Shown in pieces: positions 9,201 to 16,788 of a stretch of 41,175 nucleotides of DNA. Position 1 is the first letter of the stretch; each line of letters begins with the position of its first letter. The translations under genes were made by a program, and so were the position numbers. The DNA comes from Candidatus Latescibacterota bacterium (lineage in GTDB: Bacteria; Latescibacterota; UBA2968; UBA8231). The stretch lies in contig JAJDUT010000100.1 in the NCBI GenBank assembly GCA_022826515.1, positions 1 through 41,175 on the forward strand, read 5' to 3'. A model generated the notes under the pieces. It was not told where the DNA came from and searched no databases. It saw only the letters and a program-made list of their open reading frames with translations.

Positions 9201-9292
9201 TGCCCATGTGCCCATCCCGCGAGCATCGTCAAGAGCAAAACTATCGCTGACGCATTTGCTATACTGTCTTTGGAAAGCTGAGCATTGGGCAT
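6278..9292 (-). CDS. Large secreted FG-GAP/VCBS-repeat protein with PNPFN (FlgD-Ig, T9SS type A-like) C-terminal domain
   Basis: 1004 residues from the ATG at 9292, chosen because GGAGGAAA sits 5 nt upstream and a signal peptide begins there; the frame is open 21 codons further upstream. A hydrophobic leader ends near AHGQ. The body has about eleven Ca-binding loops of the D-x-D-x-DG type (for example DVDGDGHLEL, DVDGDGLEEI, DADRDGFLDA), as in integrin-like FG-GAP beta-propellers. A later block (about residues 920-1004) contains PPYPNPFNS and a FlgD-Ig fold ending in KVSLVK, resembling the sorting domains of FCB-group exported proteins. Function is probably at the surface or extracellular; the ligand is unknown. 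It lies 103 bp downstream of the solute-binding protein gene, and its leader DNA matches that of the gene starting at 38408. Confidence 0.8.
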   Translation of the reverse strand: MPNAQLSKDSIANASAIVLLLTMLAGWAHGQTGEWLQLRGDRHMSGRASGVGQIHDLPQERWRYDIAAWEGYVQVEKRAGDDSVALPFATPVDPGYIGTQGRVWGIGPQTFDLGGSEVVMPVDNVFKVAQILPEVEGLQRFEMGNSFSDGGADPKQGWLLAYDSGEPRVVWETESFTNTWDPNVLVVDVDVDGQLDIVVATHYRILVFDGATGETKMQLQYHGYRNYGWFGAANIDDDPYPEFGVVADFSMHAEVIDNDGTALTLRWLRDIQPDPSQSTKVVRPKPQALVDVDDDGRFELVYSMYNDQGDGQWHIVGVDALSGETSFDFPQHHLHGMADVDGDGHLELFVSATSGEALPTYAPLAVWSLEAGAATVRWSHERGRFSTVLLNQLPLTVSTGAADGLRTVSTGDVDGDGRRDFFAVAPDGAGEELTALGSDSAGRIEARWSVRGPAGMALETAAVADDGAALLYLKGSGLPNQALMLDQASGMLHQWSRQAFTPAGTSIVADLEGDGRVEVVVQTATREVLCLQAPGKGGGEPRLRWQVPGYGQTNNAPYHWGLVAADVDGDGPREVLAAREAASGNASLVALATDGSVRWQAEFVGFDGSMPIWNFSGLSYWSVGYFRSSENMDVFASLRRGKLGSEVGFLIDGRSGEIVWESKGFILPENGSGRSLGGHPSAAGDVDGDGLEEIVVMWPDRLHIVDGVTGTAQVVRQAYGTGLNPLFESDSFVGYAFPAVVNLFGDSRPELLWGHCSYLNAVLSGAGERIWQTPYRNNTEVQSLMGVGDSDGDGTVELMASTADGVRLFQAADGAILLEFDDGVQAHTDVVSGDVDGDGRDEFLFGSGTKLICVEQEEDTLRRAWTLEVEGRSSDIALADADRDGFLDAVVTTTDGYVKAYMGETATTAVEAVESTPQKTHLLPPYPNPFNSRVHIDFSVGQAGKVRLEVFGQTGQRVKTLVEAWRKPGAYQVLWDAGDLASGVYLVRLQTGDVVQERKVSLVK

Positions 9293-9331
9293 GGCGTTTC
9301 CTCCGGTATAGTCATAAAGCTGCGATTGTGC
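9251..9331 (-). repeat. Leader cassette copy 1 (5' UTR + RBS + signal-peptide start)
   Basis: On the minus strand this stretch aligns with 38367-38448 over about 80 bp with few gaps, by eye about three quarters identical. It covers about 40 bp upstream of the start, the GGAGGAAA/GAGGAAAA ribosome site, ATGCCCAATG and the first codons of the signal peptide (MPN...SK...AN). The mature proteins downstream are different FG-GAP proteins. Confidence 0.65.
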
Positions 9332-9395
9332 AACGACCCAAACCACATAAGTCAAACCTGCAACGGTTTTGCCGCGATGGCTACCTACTCTCCGG

Positions 9396-11180
9396 TCATC
9401 TCGCAGCTTTGATCCCTAGGAGCACCAGTAGCCACGTCTTGTGCCAGTAGGCGCTATTGATATAAGGGTTTTCTTCCGAGGGCCAGTTGGTCCAGTAGGT
9501 CTGATTGTGGGGAATTCGGTGGTACCACTGGACCAGAGGGATAGCGGGCAACTCGCGCAACCAGATGTCCATGGCCGCGCGAAACAGTTCGACTAGTTTT
9601 GGATCATCCGGCGGCGTGCGCCCCATGCGGTCCACTAGCTGATCGAACTCGGCATTGCGCCAGCGCCAATAGCGCTCGGAGTGGGTTCCGGTGGGTTGGA
9701 CGTAGCGGCTGTGGAAGAAGTTGAGCGTGAAGTAGGGATCGCGGATTGAGCCGACGCTTCCCATCATAAAGGCCCTTGCAGTGCCCTGGGCCATGCGCGT
9801 TATGCCATCGGCCGTCATGCGATGACTCGCATTGAACCCGGCGCGCCTAAGTTGTGCCACCAGTACCGGTGCCAGATCTTGATGCACAGTGCCAATGTCA
9901 ATGGGAATTTTGAAGCGAGCGCCGTCTTGCGCCCAGAACCCTTCCTCATCCCGCCTCCATCCCTTAGCCCGCATTATGGCGGCCGTCCGAGCTGTGTCGT
10001 ACGTGGCCACGCTGTACTTTTCTACCAGTGGCGCGACTTCGTCGAGGTACTGTTGCAGTGCCGGAAAATTGGGGAAGGGAAGAAAATTCGCTTTTCCAGC
10101 TCCCTGCCAACCAACTGCCACTAGTTCCTCGCGGTTGATGGCGTGATTGATGGCGTGGCGGATCTGCGCATCGCGGAAGGGCTCCTCTAGGTTGTTGAAT
10201 CCGAGGTTGACCGGCCACCAGTCGACGTATCCGTAGGGCGGCGCTTCACCCGTCCAAGAAACGATATTGGCATTCTCATCGAGGGCCGTCTTGATATTGG
10301 GAGGGCGCAGATCCAGAGAGATGTCGATGTCGTTGCTGATTAAAGCCTGAACGCGCTTGGCCTCGTCCATATAGGGGAGAAAGATGAGTTGCTCGACTTC
10401 GGGCAAGGCGTGGAAGCCGATTGCGGCCGCCCACCAGTCATCTCTCCTAGTGAGAATGCGCTGCTGCGGGACCGATAGGCTGAGGCGATAGGGCCCGCTG
10501 ACGACCGGCTGGCCCTCGCCACAGCAATTCTCAAAGGTCTTGGGGTCTTCGCCTTCCCAGATGTGCTTGGGAACAACCACGATCCCGTTGAAGAAGCAGT
10601 TGGTCAGATAGTTGAACACAAAGCGCGGGTTGGGTTGCTTGAGCACAAACCGCGCGGTCAGCTCGTCTTCTACCTCCACGCGCTCGACCCAAGTCTCCAT
10701 ATCGGTGGAGAGGAATAGTTCGGGGGCATTCTCCTTGAGGGCTGCGACCGTATAGGCCAAATCTGCGGCGGTCCACGGAGTGCCGTCGCTCCACGTTACG
10801 CCCGGTCGGATGTGGACCGTGACTTGCGTGAAATCTTGGTTGTACTCGTGTCCGGTGGCGATCCACGGGATGAGCTGGTCGTCCTCGTCATAGGCGCTGT
10901 AGAAATACAGCGGCTCGTACAGGAAGTGCGCACCGGTGCGGGAGGACGAACCGAGGAGAAAAGGATTGAAGGTATTGTAATCGACGATCTGTCCGCCGCA
11001 GGTATTTATGTCCGAGCAGTGGGTGACGAGTGTGCGCTCTCGAGGAATGGATCGGGTCCCCTCTTGTCCCGTCTTGCCCGGCCTCTCTTCCGCACAGGCC
11101 AGCAATCCCATGCTGCAAGTGAGCAACAACCGGATCGCCGATTTCGAGGCGATGAAAAGGAAGTTTGGTCTGAGCGCCAT
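9396..11180 (-). CDS. ABC-transporter solute-binding lipoprotein, family 5 (OppA/DppA type)
   Basis: 594 residues. N-terminal lipobox LLAC (Cys29) after a hydrophobic stretch predicts a lipoprotein. Family-5 hallmarks are visible: DYNTFNPFLLG near the start, VTVHIRPGVTWSDGTPWTAAD (split as VTVHIRPGVTW + SDGTPWTAAD), RHAINHAINREELV, and a C-terminal region with LRELPAIPLVQWYH. The family binds peptides, nickel or oligosaccharides for import. No permease or ATPase genes lie in the window, so it is an orphan or its partners are elsewhere. It starts 5 nt after the stop of the mutarotase-like gene, hence the same transcript. The ribosome site is weak. Confidence 0.85.
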   Translation of the reverse strand: MALRPNFLFIASKSAIRLLLTCSMGLLACAEERPGKTGQEGTRSIPRERTLVTHCSDINTCGGQIVDYNTFNPFLLGSSSRTGAHFLYEPLYFYSAYDEDDQLIPWIATGHEYNQDFTQVTVHIRPGVTWSDGTPWTAADLAYTVAALKENAPELFLSTDMETWVERVEVEDELTARFVLKQPNPRFVFNYLTNCFFNGIVVVPKHIWEGEDPKTFENCCGEGQPVVSGPYRLSLSVPQQRILTRRDDWWAAAIGFHALPEVEQLIFLPYMDEAKRVQALISNDIDISLDLRPPNIKTALDENANIVSWTGEAPPYGYVDWWPVNLGFNNLEEPFRDAQIRHAINHAINREELVAVGWQGAGKANFLPFPNFPALQQYLDEVAPLVEKYSVATYDTARTAAIMRAKGWRRDEEGFWAQDGARFKIPIDIGTVHQDLAPVLVAQLRRAGFNASHRMTADGITRMAQGTARAFMMGSVGSIRDPYFTLNFFHSRYVQPTGTHSERYWRWRNAEFDQLVDRMGRTPPDDPKLVELFRAAMDIWLRELPAIPLVQWYHRIPHNQTYWTNWPSEENPYINSAYWHKTWLLVLLGIKAAR

Positions 11181-11185
11181 AATTG

Positions 11186-12271
11186 CTACAGGCCCCCAAC
11201 CTCAAGCGAGAGGCGTCGCGTTCCCTCCCACTCCTTTAGCTCCACTTGCGCACCGTCGTAGTCAATTCGTTCAACGCCGGCAAAGTCGCTTGGTACTTCG
11301 ACGAGGAAAGTGATATACGATCGACTAATCGTCTCGCCGGCATCGATGTAGTCGAAGAGGGTGCGACCAAAGATGCGTCCCTTTTCCACGAGGAAGCCGA
11401 AGGGGGTGCCCGGACCCGTAGTACCAAACTCGATGCCCCGGGCGAAGGGACGGCCGTCGCGGATGTGCCGCCACGCTCGGAACCAAGGGTACTCAGCGGT
11501 CTTCCAAAGGTAGCCTAAGAGCAGGCCGTGCCCTGGTGCAGTGGCGGTGGTCCAGCCGTATTCATCGTCGATCACATAGACGACCACGGCCGGTTCTTGA
11601 TCGTCCACGAGTCGGCGCATATCGACCGGCATTCCCGCGTCGAGCGCTTGAGGCCAGTACACGGATGGCTCCTCCGGGTTCGGCATGGGACTGCTGAGCA
11701 TGAACCCCTTGCGCGCATTGGCGTCCACCAGTGTGCTCTCGTCGAGGAACGGCGGTCCGATCGTGGGATGCTGCACTATGTTGTATATGCGCCCTAGCGC
11801 ATTGGTATTAGTAACCTCTTCGCGAACGCTGAAGTGGGTCCCTGCTAGTCTCACGACGCGCCGTACGTGCATCCCCGCCAATGGTAGGTGGGTGCTCATT
11901 TCCATCACTACGGCATCGCCTCGTCGTTCCGGCTCGCCGAGGAGTTCCCACATACTGCTCCCCGCCTCGCCGTGAAAGGGCATGCCATTGGCCTGCTCTG
12001 CGGCCGACGGACGGCCCACGCGATCCAGACACAGAAAGTGCCCGCGATTGCGCGGCTCCAGCTCGCCGCCCTCTCCCTCCCACTTGAGCGGGTTGATGCC
12101 GTTGGACAGCAGGTGAAAATCGACGATACCGCCGCCCGCGAGATCGATGGACAAGTGCGCTAGCTCGCCGCGAAGAGTAATCACAGGCCGCTCAGCGCCT
12201 CCTGCTTCCCCCGTCCAGAGGTCGGGGAGCAAAGCCGTTATTACTAGCGTTACAGCGATCCATTTTTTCAT
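11186..12271 (-). CDS. Secreted galactose-mutarotase-fold (aldose epimerase-like) protein
   Basis: 361 residues. The ATG is preceded by AAAGGAGG. A signal peptide covers about 1-25 (ITALLPDLWTGEAGGAE). The body is beta-rich. A stretch near VRREV/SVREEVTNTNALGRIYNIVQHPTIGPPF and GHGLLLGYLWKTAEYPW recalls the beta-sandwich of the aldose 1-epimerase superfamily and the DUF4432-type relatives. Assignment is by overall style, not by a clear catalytic His/Glu pair. A carbohydrate-related role would fit the neighbouring enolase-superfamily gene and the solute-binding protein. It could equally be a non-catalytic carbohydrate-binding protein. Confidence 0.5.
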   Translation of the reverse strand: MKKWIAVTLVITALLPDLWTGEAGGAERPVITLRGELAHLSIDLAGGGIVDFHLLSNGINPLKWEGEGGELEPRNRGHFLCLDRVGRPSAAEQANGMPFHGEAGSSMWELLGEPERRGDAVVMEMSTHLPLAGMHVRRVVRLAGTHFSVREEVTNTNALGRIYNIVQHPTIGPPFLDESTLVDANARKGFMLSSPMPNPEEPSVYWPQALDAGMPVDMRRLVDDQEPAVVVYVIDDEYGWTTATAPGHGLLLGYLWKTAEYPWFRAWRHIRDGRPFARGIEFGTTGPGTPFGFLVEKGRIFGRTLFDYIDAGETISRSYITFLVEVPSDFAGVERIDYDGAQVELKEWEGTRRLSLEVGGL

Positions 12272-12452
12272 ACATCCTCCTTTGACGATGTCTCATATAG
12301 CCATCCTACATCATTCCCGAGATGATCCGCAGATAGACGCAGATGGACGCAGAATGGTATTGACAAGCAAACCGTAGCTCGAATCGTTCAACTCATGTTG
12401 GGTGCCCATATCCTCGCAGTTTCCTTTATCGTTCGCTTGTCAACGGCAAAAG
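12272..12452. promoter_or_regulatory. 181-bp gap likely carrying a promoter for the mutarotase-like gene
   Basis: This gap separates the DUF6785 gene stop from the next minus-strand start. It contains the ribosome site AAAGGAGG and the short tandem repeat at 12328-12353. No convincing -35/-10 pair or T-tract terminator was found by eye, so readthrough from the upstream genes is possible. Confidence 0.3.
12328..12353. repeat. Short tandem repeat, 2.6 copies of a 10-mer
   Basis: CGCAGATAGA, CGCAGATGGA and CGCAGA follow one another directly. Similar CGCAGAT-type short tandem runs are common intergenic repeats in environmental bacterial genomes. No function is implied. Confidence 0.5.
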
Positions 12453-14435
12453 TCAGGGAACCCCCACGCTCACCCAATTGCCCACCATGCCCGTCAAGTA
12501 GTCTATAGCCATCCAGCTCGCGCCGCAGCTAATCTGTCCCGCGATCAGGCCGATGAAGAAGGGCCGTATGGTGCGATATAGACGCACGCCCCCATAGCGC
12601 ACGATAAACAGCTTGAACAGCCAGCCGAGCATAATACTGAACCAACCTAGGCTGATCGGCAACGACGTGGCGATGGGTAGTCCTAGATAGTGAAGTGGCC
12701 AGTTGATAAAACGATGCCGGGCGTACATCAGTCCAGCCATGACTGTGCCGCCCAACCCGGCGAAGGCGATTCGCGGCAGGGTGATGTCGCTGCCGAGGGG
12801 GTTTTGCAGCTTGTCTCCCACGAACCCGAAAATTGTCTGGGGCAATCCTAAGAAAGCCCAGCGCTGCAAATTTATTCCCCCGTACGTATAGGCGAGCCAC
12901 ACGGTCATCAGGCCCGAACAGATTGTGCCGATCAGCGCCGCCAGCACAATGGCGGCTAGGAGGGGCCGCGGTCGGCGAACGCCAATGCTGTCCATCATTT
13001 TCAGCGCGTGCATTACCGACGCCATCAGCGGGGAGCGGATCTCGGAACTCCAGGTGTAGGTGAAGCCCAAGCTAGTCAGTCCCGTAGGCCCCACGAGCCC
13101 AGTCCCAAAGGTGTAAACTGTGAACACGGCCGGGACGAGTTGAGTCCGGGAAAAGCCGACTCCGCCTTCGGCGATGATCCGAGTCAGGGCAAAAAACGCG
13201 GCAAAGGCAGTGCCCACGAAAAAGGGCGTAAGCCACAACGGCATCCCGCTAGCGTTGAGCCACAGACCCATGCCGACTAACCCGACCAATAGAGTAATCA
13301 CCGCTGCCCGGTAGGACATGATTTCGTCCCTGTCATCCACGTGTGGGGCGGTGCCGAAGGCTTTGCTGAAGACCGAAGTTAGATGTCGGCGACTGGTCCA
13401 CAGGACGAACAAAACCAGCGCGATGGTGGCTCCCATCGCCTCGTGGCCGACCGCGACCGTTCCCCCACCGCCGACAAAGACCTCTTCGCGCCCTGGGATG
13501 TCGTAGCCAATAATGTTCAGCAGGCCCGACTGTAGCTTCATCAGCACATGAAAGAACCAGAGGCTAAATCCGATTTCGAGATTCACTAGGTAGGTAAATC
13601 CGATAACAGAAAAGCTCAGGAGAATGCGGAATGGGGTCGTATCCCTGAATAGCTCGAAGTAGGTGTTCGTCTCGATCCTAGGAATGTAGTTGAAATAGGC
13701 ATGTAGCCCATGCGTGCTCAGTACGATCCAAGGCAGCGCGATCCCTACCCACAGCAGCGGTTGCCGGAAAAGGGATCCTAGGATGCGCCCTGTTTGGGGA
13801 GGCTGGAGCATCTCCAGCGGCACTTGAGTCAAGGGGAAGACGAGCCGCTCGTGCTCCACCCACTGACGCCGGACGATCACCATGCTGCTAATCATCACGG
13901 CAAAGAAGGAGGCGATAAAAATCCCCCACGCCGCGAAGGGCACTAACCATACCCCCCACGGGACCGAGACATGGGAGGGGGCTCCTTCGTAGAAATACTT
14001 TATTGCGAGCGGGTCGTGGGGTCCTATCCAATCCGGGATCAAAGGCAAGATCAGTTCGGCCCATTCGTTCTCCGGCGTGGCGTAATAAGAAGCTCCTGGC
14101 AGAACGGGGATCATATTCGCCATCAGCGTCTTGGTCGGGATCGTGGAAGCCACGATCATCATCGTGTAGATGACGACGAGTTCGCCCGTTGTAAACACCC
14201 AGGGAGGATGGATTTTCCGCAGTGCGGTGTTGACTACAAAGGTGAGCAGGAAAAACAGGAACACGGCACCGGCCGTGATGGAGTCGGCGTTGAGCGGTGC
14301 CGTGTGATGGACGAACTGGACATAGAGCGGGCCAGTTCCAAGGAACGCCGTCAGCAGGCAACCGAGGAGAAAGGCGCGCACGGTAAACACGCGCCCTCCA
14401 CCAGCCGACAAATCCGGCTGCCCCTGCGTAGTCAT
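12453..14435 (-). CDS. Polytopic inner-membrane protein of the DUF6785/DUF6784 family
   Basis: 660 residues with many hydrophobic helices spread along the whole length (for example 22-40, 55-75, 85-110, 165-190 and several after 370), so an integral membrane protein, perhaps transporter-like with distant OPT-family flavour. The N-terminal part (up to about 520) matches what I recall of DUF6785, including HPPWVFTTGELVVIYTMM and QWVEHERLVFPL. The C-terminal part (about 540-640) matches DUF6784, including ARHRFINWPLHYLG. No biochemical function is established that I know of. The gene begins 4 nt after the stop of the enolase-superfamily gene, so the two are co-transcribed, and a role in uptake of that enzyme's substrate is a reasonable inference. 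Confidence 0.75.
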   Translation of the reverse strand: MTTQGQPDLSAGGGRVFTVRAFLLGCLLTAFLGTGPLYVQFVHHTAPLNADSITAGAVFLFFLLTFVVNTALRKIHPPWVFTTGELVVIYTMMIVASTIPTKTLMANMIPVLPGASYYATPENEWAELILPLIPDWIGPHDPLAIKYFYEGAPSHVSVPWGVWLVPFAAWGIFIASFFAVMISSMVIVRRQWVEHERLVFPLTQVPLEMLQPPQTGRILGSLFRQPLLWVGIALPWIVLSTHGLHAYFNYIPRIETNTYFELFRDTTPFRILLSFSVIGFTYLVNLEIGFSLWFFHVLMKLQSGLLNIIGYDIPGREEVFVGGGGTVAVGHEAMGATIALVLFVLWTSRRHLTSVFSKAFGTAPHVDDRDEIMSYRAAVITLLVGLVGMGLWLNASGMPLWLTPFFVGTAFAAFFALTRIIAEGGVGFSRTQLVPAVFTVYTFGTGLVGPTGLTSLGFTYTWSSEIRSPLMASVMHALKMMDSIGVRRPRPLLAAIVLAALIGTICSGLMTVWLAYTYGGINLQRWAFLGLPQTIFGFVGDKLQNPLGSDITLPRIAFAGLGGTVMAGLMYARHRFINWPLHYLGLPIATSLPISLGWFSIMLGWLFKLFIVRYGGVRLYRTIRPFFIGLIAGQISCGASWMAIDYLTGMVGNWVSVGVP

Positions 14436-14439
14436 AGCA

Positions 14440-15615
14440 TCAGCGCGCGTCGGGGTAGTGGTCGGGGGGGTGCTTGGCGAGTTCGGATTCGATCAAGTCC
14501 GACCCTAGACCAGGTCGTTCAGGTAGAATCAGGTGTCCGTCTTGCACTTCAAAGGGATGACTCATCAGGTCGTCTCGCCACGGCGCGTCGTCCACATCGA
14601 ATTCAAGGATGTAGAAATTGGGCACGGTGGCGCAGACATTGGCCGACACCAGCGTCGTCAGTGGGCTGTGGCAGTTGTGGGGGGCAAATAGCACGTCATA
14701 AGCATGAGCTAAGTCGGCGAGCCGCCGGCCCATCGCGATTCCGTTCCAGGCTAGGTCGGGCATGACGATGTCTTGGGCGTGGAGTTCGAGGAAAGGTCGG
14801 AAGTCGGCGGTGCCAAAGAGGCTCTCGCCGGTGCAGATCGTCGTGGTCGTAGAATCGCGGATGGTCCGCAGCGCAGTCGCGTCTAGGGTCTCCGTCTCGA
14901 GCCACATCAGGTCGTACGGCTCCAAGGCCCTAGCAAGCCGCGCTGCGCCGCCCAACTTGAAGTGGAATCCCACATCCAGCGCGATGCCCACATCCGGTCC
15001 GAGGGTCTCCCGGAAGGTGCCGATTATTCGCTCCGCGTGGCGCAGGACAGAGGAGGGTGCATCGCCGACGCCGCTCGGCACACCGGTGCCCTCGGGATCG
15101 TCCTCCAAGGGCATCAGGTTCGTCTTGATCGCCGTGAAGCCGCGTTCCTGCACCTCTCTAGCCAATTCCTCCAAGTCGGCGATCGTCCGCACGGGCCGCA
15201 ACCCCAACTTCTGCGTCCACGGTCCGGTCCGGGTCGTACCGCAGTGAGACCAGTAAAGCCGGAGCCGGTCGCGCATGCGGCCGCCGAGCAGTTGCCACAC
15301 GGGTGCGTTTAGAACCTTGCCTCGGATGTCCCACAGGGCTGAGTCAATGCCGGACATCGCCTTGTAGGCAATGCCTCCGGTGTGGCGAACCGAGAAGGCG
15401 GATAATTCCCACCAGATCGCCTCGCTCGCCATGGGATCCTTGCCGATAATCCGCTCGGCGTACCGTTCTACGGTCGCCGCCACAGGTCCGGGAGAGCCCC
15501 AGTCGGTGCAATCCCCCCACCCCACGAGGCCCGGGTCGCTGGTTTCGATCTTCACGAAGGTCCAGGGACGGAAGCCGCCATCTACGATGTACGTCTTGAC
15601 TCTGGTGATCCGCAT
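14440..15615 (-). CDS. Mandelate racemase / muconate lactonizing enzyme-type enolase-superfamily enzyme
   Basis: 391 residues from the ATG at 15615, which has GGGGAG upstream. A 19-codon extension is open, but it would run through the terminator hairpin at 15630-15688, so it is rejected. Metal ligands are Asp214 (ALDVGFHF), Glu240 (WLETE) and Glu264 (TGES). The His313/Asp287 dyad (APHNCHS, MPDLAW) and Lys164 (AIKTN) complete the active site. The spacing matches the mandelate racemase group, which abstracts the alpha proton of carboxylates and often dehydrates sugar acids. The exact substrate is unknown. It is the first gene of a run with a DUF6785 membrane protein, a mutarotase-like protein and a solute-binding lipoprotein, suggesting sugar-acid uptake and breakdown. 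Confidence 0.88.
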   Translation of the reverse strand: MRITRVKTYIVDGGFRPWTFVKIETSDPGLVGWGDCTDWGSPGPVAATVERYAERIIGKDPMASEAIWWELSAFSVRHTGGIAYKAMSGIDSALWDIRGKVLNAPVWQLLGGRMRDRLRLYWSHCGTTRTGPWTQKLGLRPVRTIADLEELAREVQERGFTAIKTNLMPLEDDPEGTGVPSGVGDAPSSVLRHAERIIGTFRETLGPDVGIALDVGFHFKLGGAARLARALEPYDLMWLETETLDATALRTIRDSTTTTICTGESLFGTADFRPFLELHAQDIVMPDLAWNGIAMGRRLADLAHAYDVLFAPHNCHSPLTTLVSANVCATVPNFYILEFDVDDAPWRDDLMSHPFEVQDGHLILPERPGLGSDLIESELAKHPPDHYPDAR

Positions 15616-15629
15616 CGCCTGCACTCCCC

Positions 15630-15688
15630 AAAAATAAAGGGTGCCGACCGCCTCGGACGCTATCGCGTCCAAGACCTGCCGGCACCCT
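15630..15688 (-). terminator. Intrinsic terminator at the end of the large minus-strand surface operon
   Basis: Read on the minus strand, outer arms at 15680-15688 and 15638-15646 (AGGGTGCCG/CGGCACCCT) pair perfectly. An inner 6-bp stem (15655-15660 with 15665-15670, 4-nt loop) sits inside. The T-rich tail TTTATTTTT follows at 15638-15630. It lies 36 bp past the stop of the CBM9-like gene and just before the ribosome site of the enolase-superfamily gene, so it separates two transcription units. Confidence 0.85.
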
Positions 15689-15723
15689 ATCTTCAGAAAG
15701 ACCGCTGTTGCGATCCTTCAGAT

Positions 15724-16659
15724 CTATCGGTACTGCGCCTTGACCCGCGCCCAACTCGTGGCTTCGACGGCCGTCTGTTGCTCGACGAACTCGATGCCTG
15801 GATCAACTGGCGACAGCAACACGTCGGTCGTCCCATTGGCCGCAGCGCCGGAAGGAGATGTGGACCACTGCGTCTCCCGCTTCTGGTCCTCTGTGCCTCC
15901 TTCGTCGGTGTCGCTGATCATATTGCCCCAATGGACGATCATCCCCTCCTGCAGGATGCCCTCGACCGCTTGATCCTCGGTGGCGCTCTCACTGTTGGGC
16001 ATTTCGGCGATTGGCCGGATCCTGAGTTCGTAGAAATAGGTGCTCTCGCCGAACTCCTCGCCTTCAAAAGTGATCCCAATGTCGAACCACTTGGTCCCAC
16101 TGGTCAGCCAAGGCAAGTTTCCTTGCGGCTCATAGAACTGCCACTCTCCCTCCAGAGGAGGGTAGGCGAACTTGTACTTCTGCAAGGTCACGATGTCCCC
16201 ATCGTTGAAGGTCTGATCCTCCGACGATTGGTGCTTGAAATTCAATCCGTACTCGACGCTGTCGTCGAGCCAGAAGCGAGCGGGGTCGGGACGCCCGATG
16301 AAGTGCAGGTCGTCAAACACCTCGGTCAGGATGTAAAAGCCGTTCGTGGTTGGGCTCCACCCTAACTTGTGTTTAATCTGGAAGTCCGCGGGATTGATGT
16401 CCCCTTGGGAGGCGTTCTCCAGCACTCGTCCTTCCCTCGTCGCCGCACCGACCGGATACATCAATTCGCCTACGGAACCGTAGGTTTCCACCGGAATGGG
16501 TCCCCATTCGACGGGATTGCCATCGATGACGGGTTCTGCCCCCGGTGGGAACTGCGCCGCCGGGATGAGCAGATCCGGTGGATCGTGGGCCCACGTTTGG
16601 GCCGACAGACCAATACTTAGGATCGCTGCACTCAGGATGATCCGCTTGCCTAGCATCAT
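15724..16659 (-). CDS. Secreted CBM9-like domain protein
   Basis: 311 residues from the ATG at 16659, with AAAAGGAGG 6 nt upstream; a second ATG follows immediately. The open frame upstream lacks a ribosome site. A signal peptide (about 1-24, ending QTWA/H) exports it. Residues about 40-60 contain EPVIDGNPVEWG, and later LDDSVEYGLNFKHQ and YFYELRIRP. This is the pattern of the family-9 carbohydrate-binding / cellobiose-dehydrogenase-cytochrome-like beta-sandwich (DOMON/CBM9 group). Members bind sugars or haem; no haem ligand can be assigned here. It is the last gene before the terminator and lies 129 bp after the B2 gene, so it may belong to the same operon or have its own promoter. Confidence 0.7.
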   Translation of the reverse strand: MMLGKRIILSAAILSIGLSAQTWAHDPPDLLIPAAQFPPGAEPVIDGNPVEWGPIPVETYGSVGELMYPVGAATREGRVLENASQGDINPADFQIKHKLGWSPTTNGFYILTEVFDDLHFIGRPDPARFWLDDSVEYGLNFKHQSSEDQTFNDGDIVTLQKYKFAYPPLEGEWQFYEPQGNLPWLTSGTKWFDIGITFEGEEFGESTYFYELRIRPIAEMPNSESATEDQAVEGILQEGMIVHWGNMISDTDEGGTEDQKRETQWSTSPSGAAANGTTDVLLSPVDPGIEFVEQQTAVEATSWARVKAQYR

Positions 16660-16788
16660 TTTAAACCTCCTTTTGGGAGTGAGATAATTGCGATAGACTG
16701 CTACACGACAATATGCTTCTTTCAATGCCTACCATAAGGAAATCCCTCCTCGCTATCAAGCCCTTTTTAGACTAAGTTTACTACCCCG

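Noticed and set aside
15616..15672. 19-codon N-terminal extension of the enolase-superfamily gene
   Set aside because: It would be translated through the terminator hairpin at 15630-15688 and lacks a ribosome site; the ATG at 15615 begins the normal family N-terminus.
16660..16788. Terminator search between B2 and the CBM9-like gene
   Set aside because: No stem with a T-tract on the minus strand was found, so no terminator is called.
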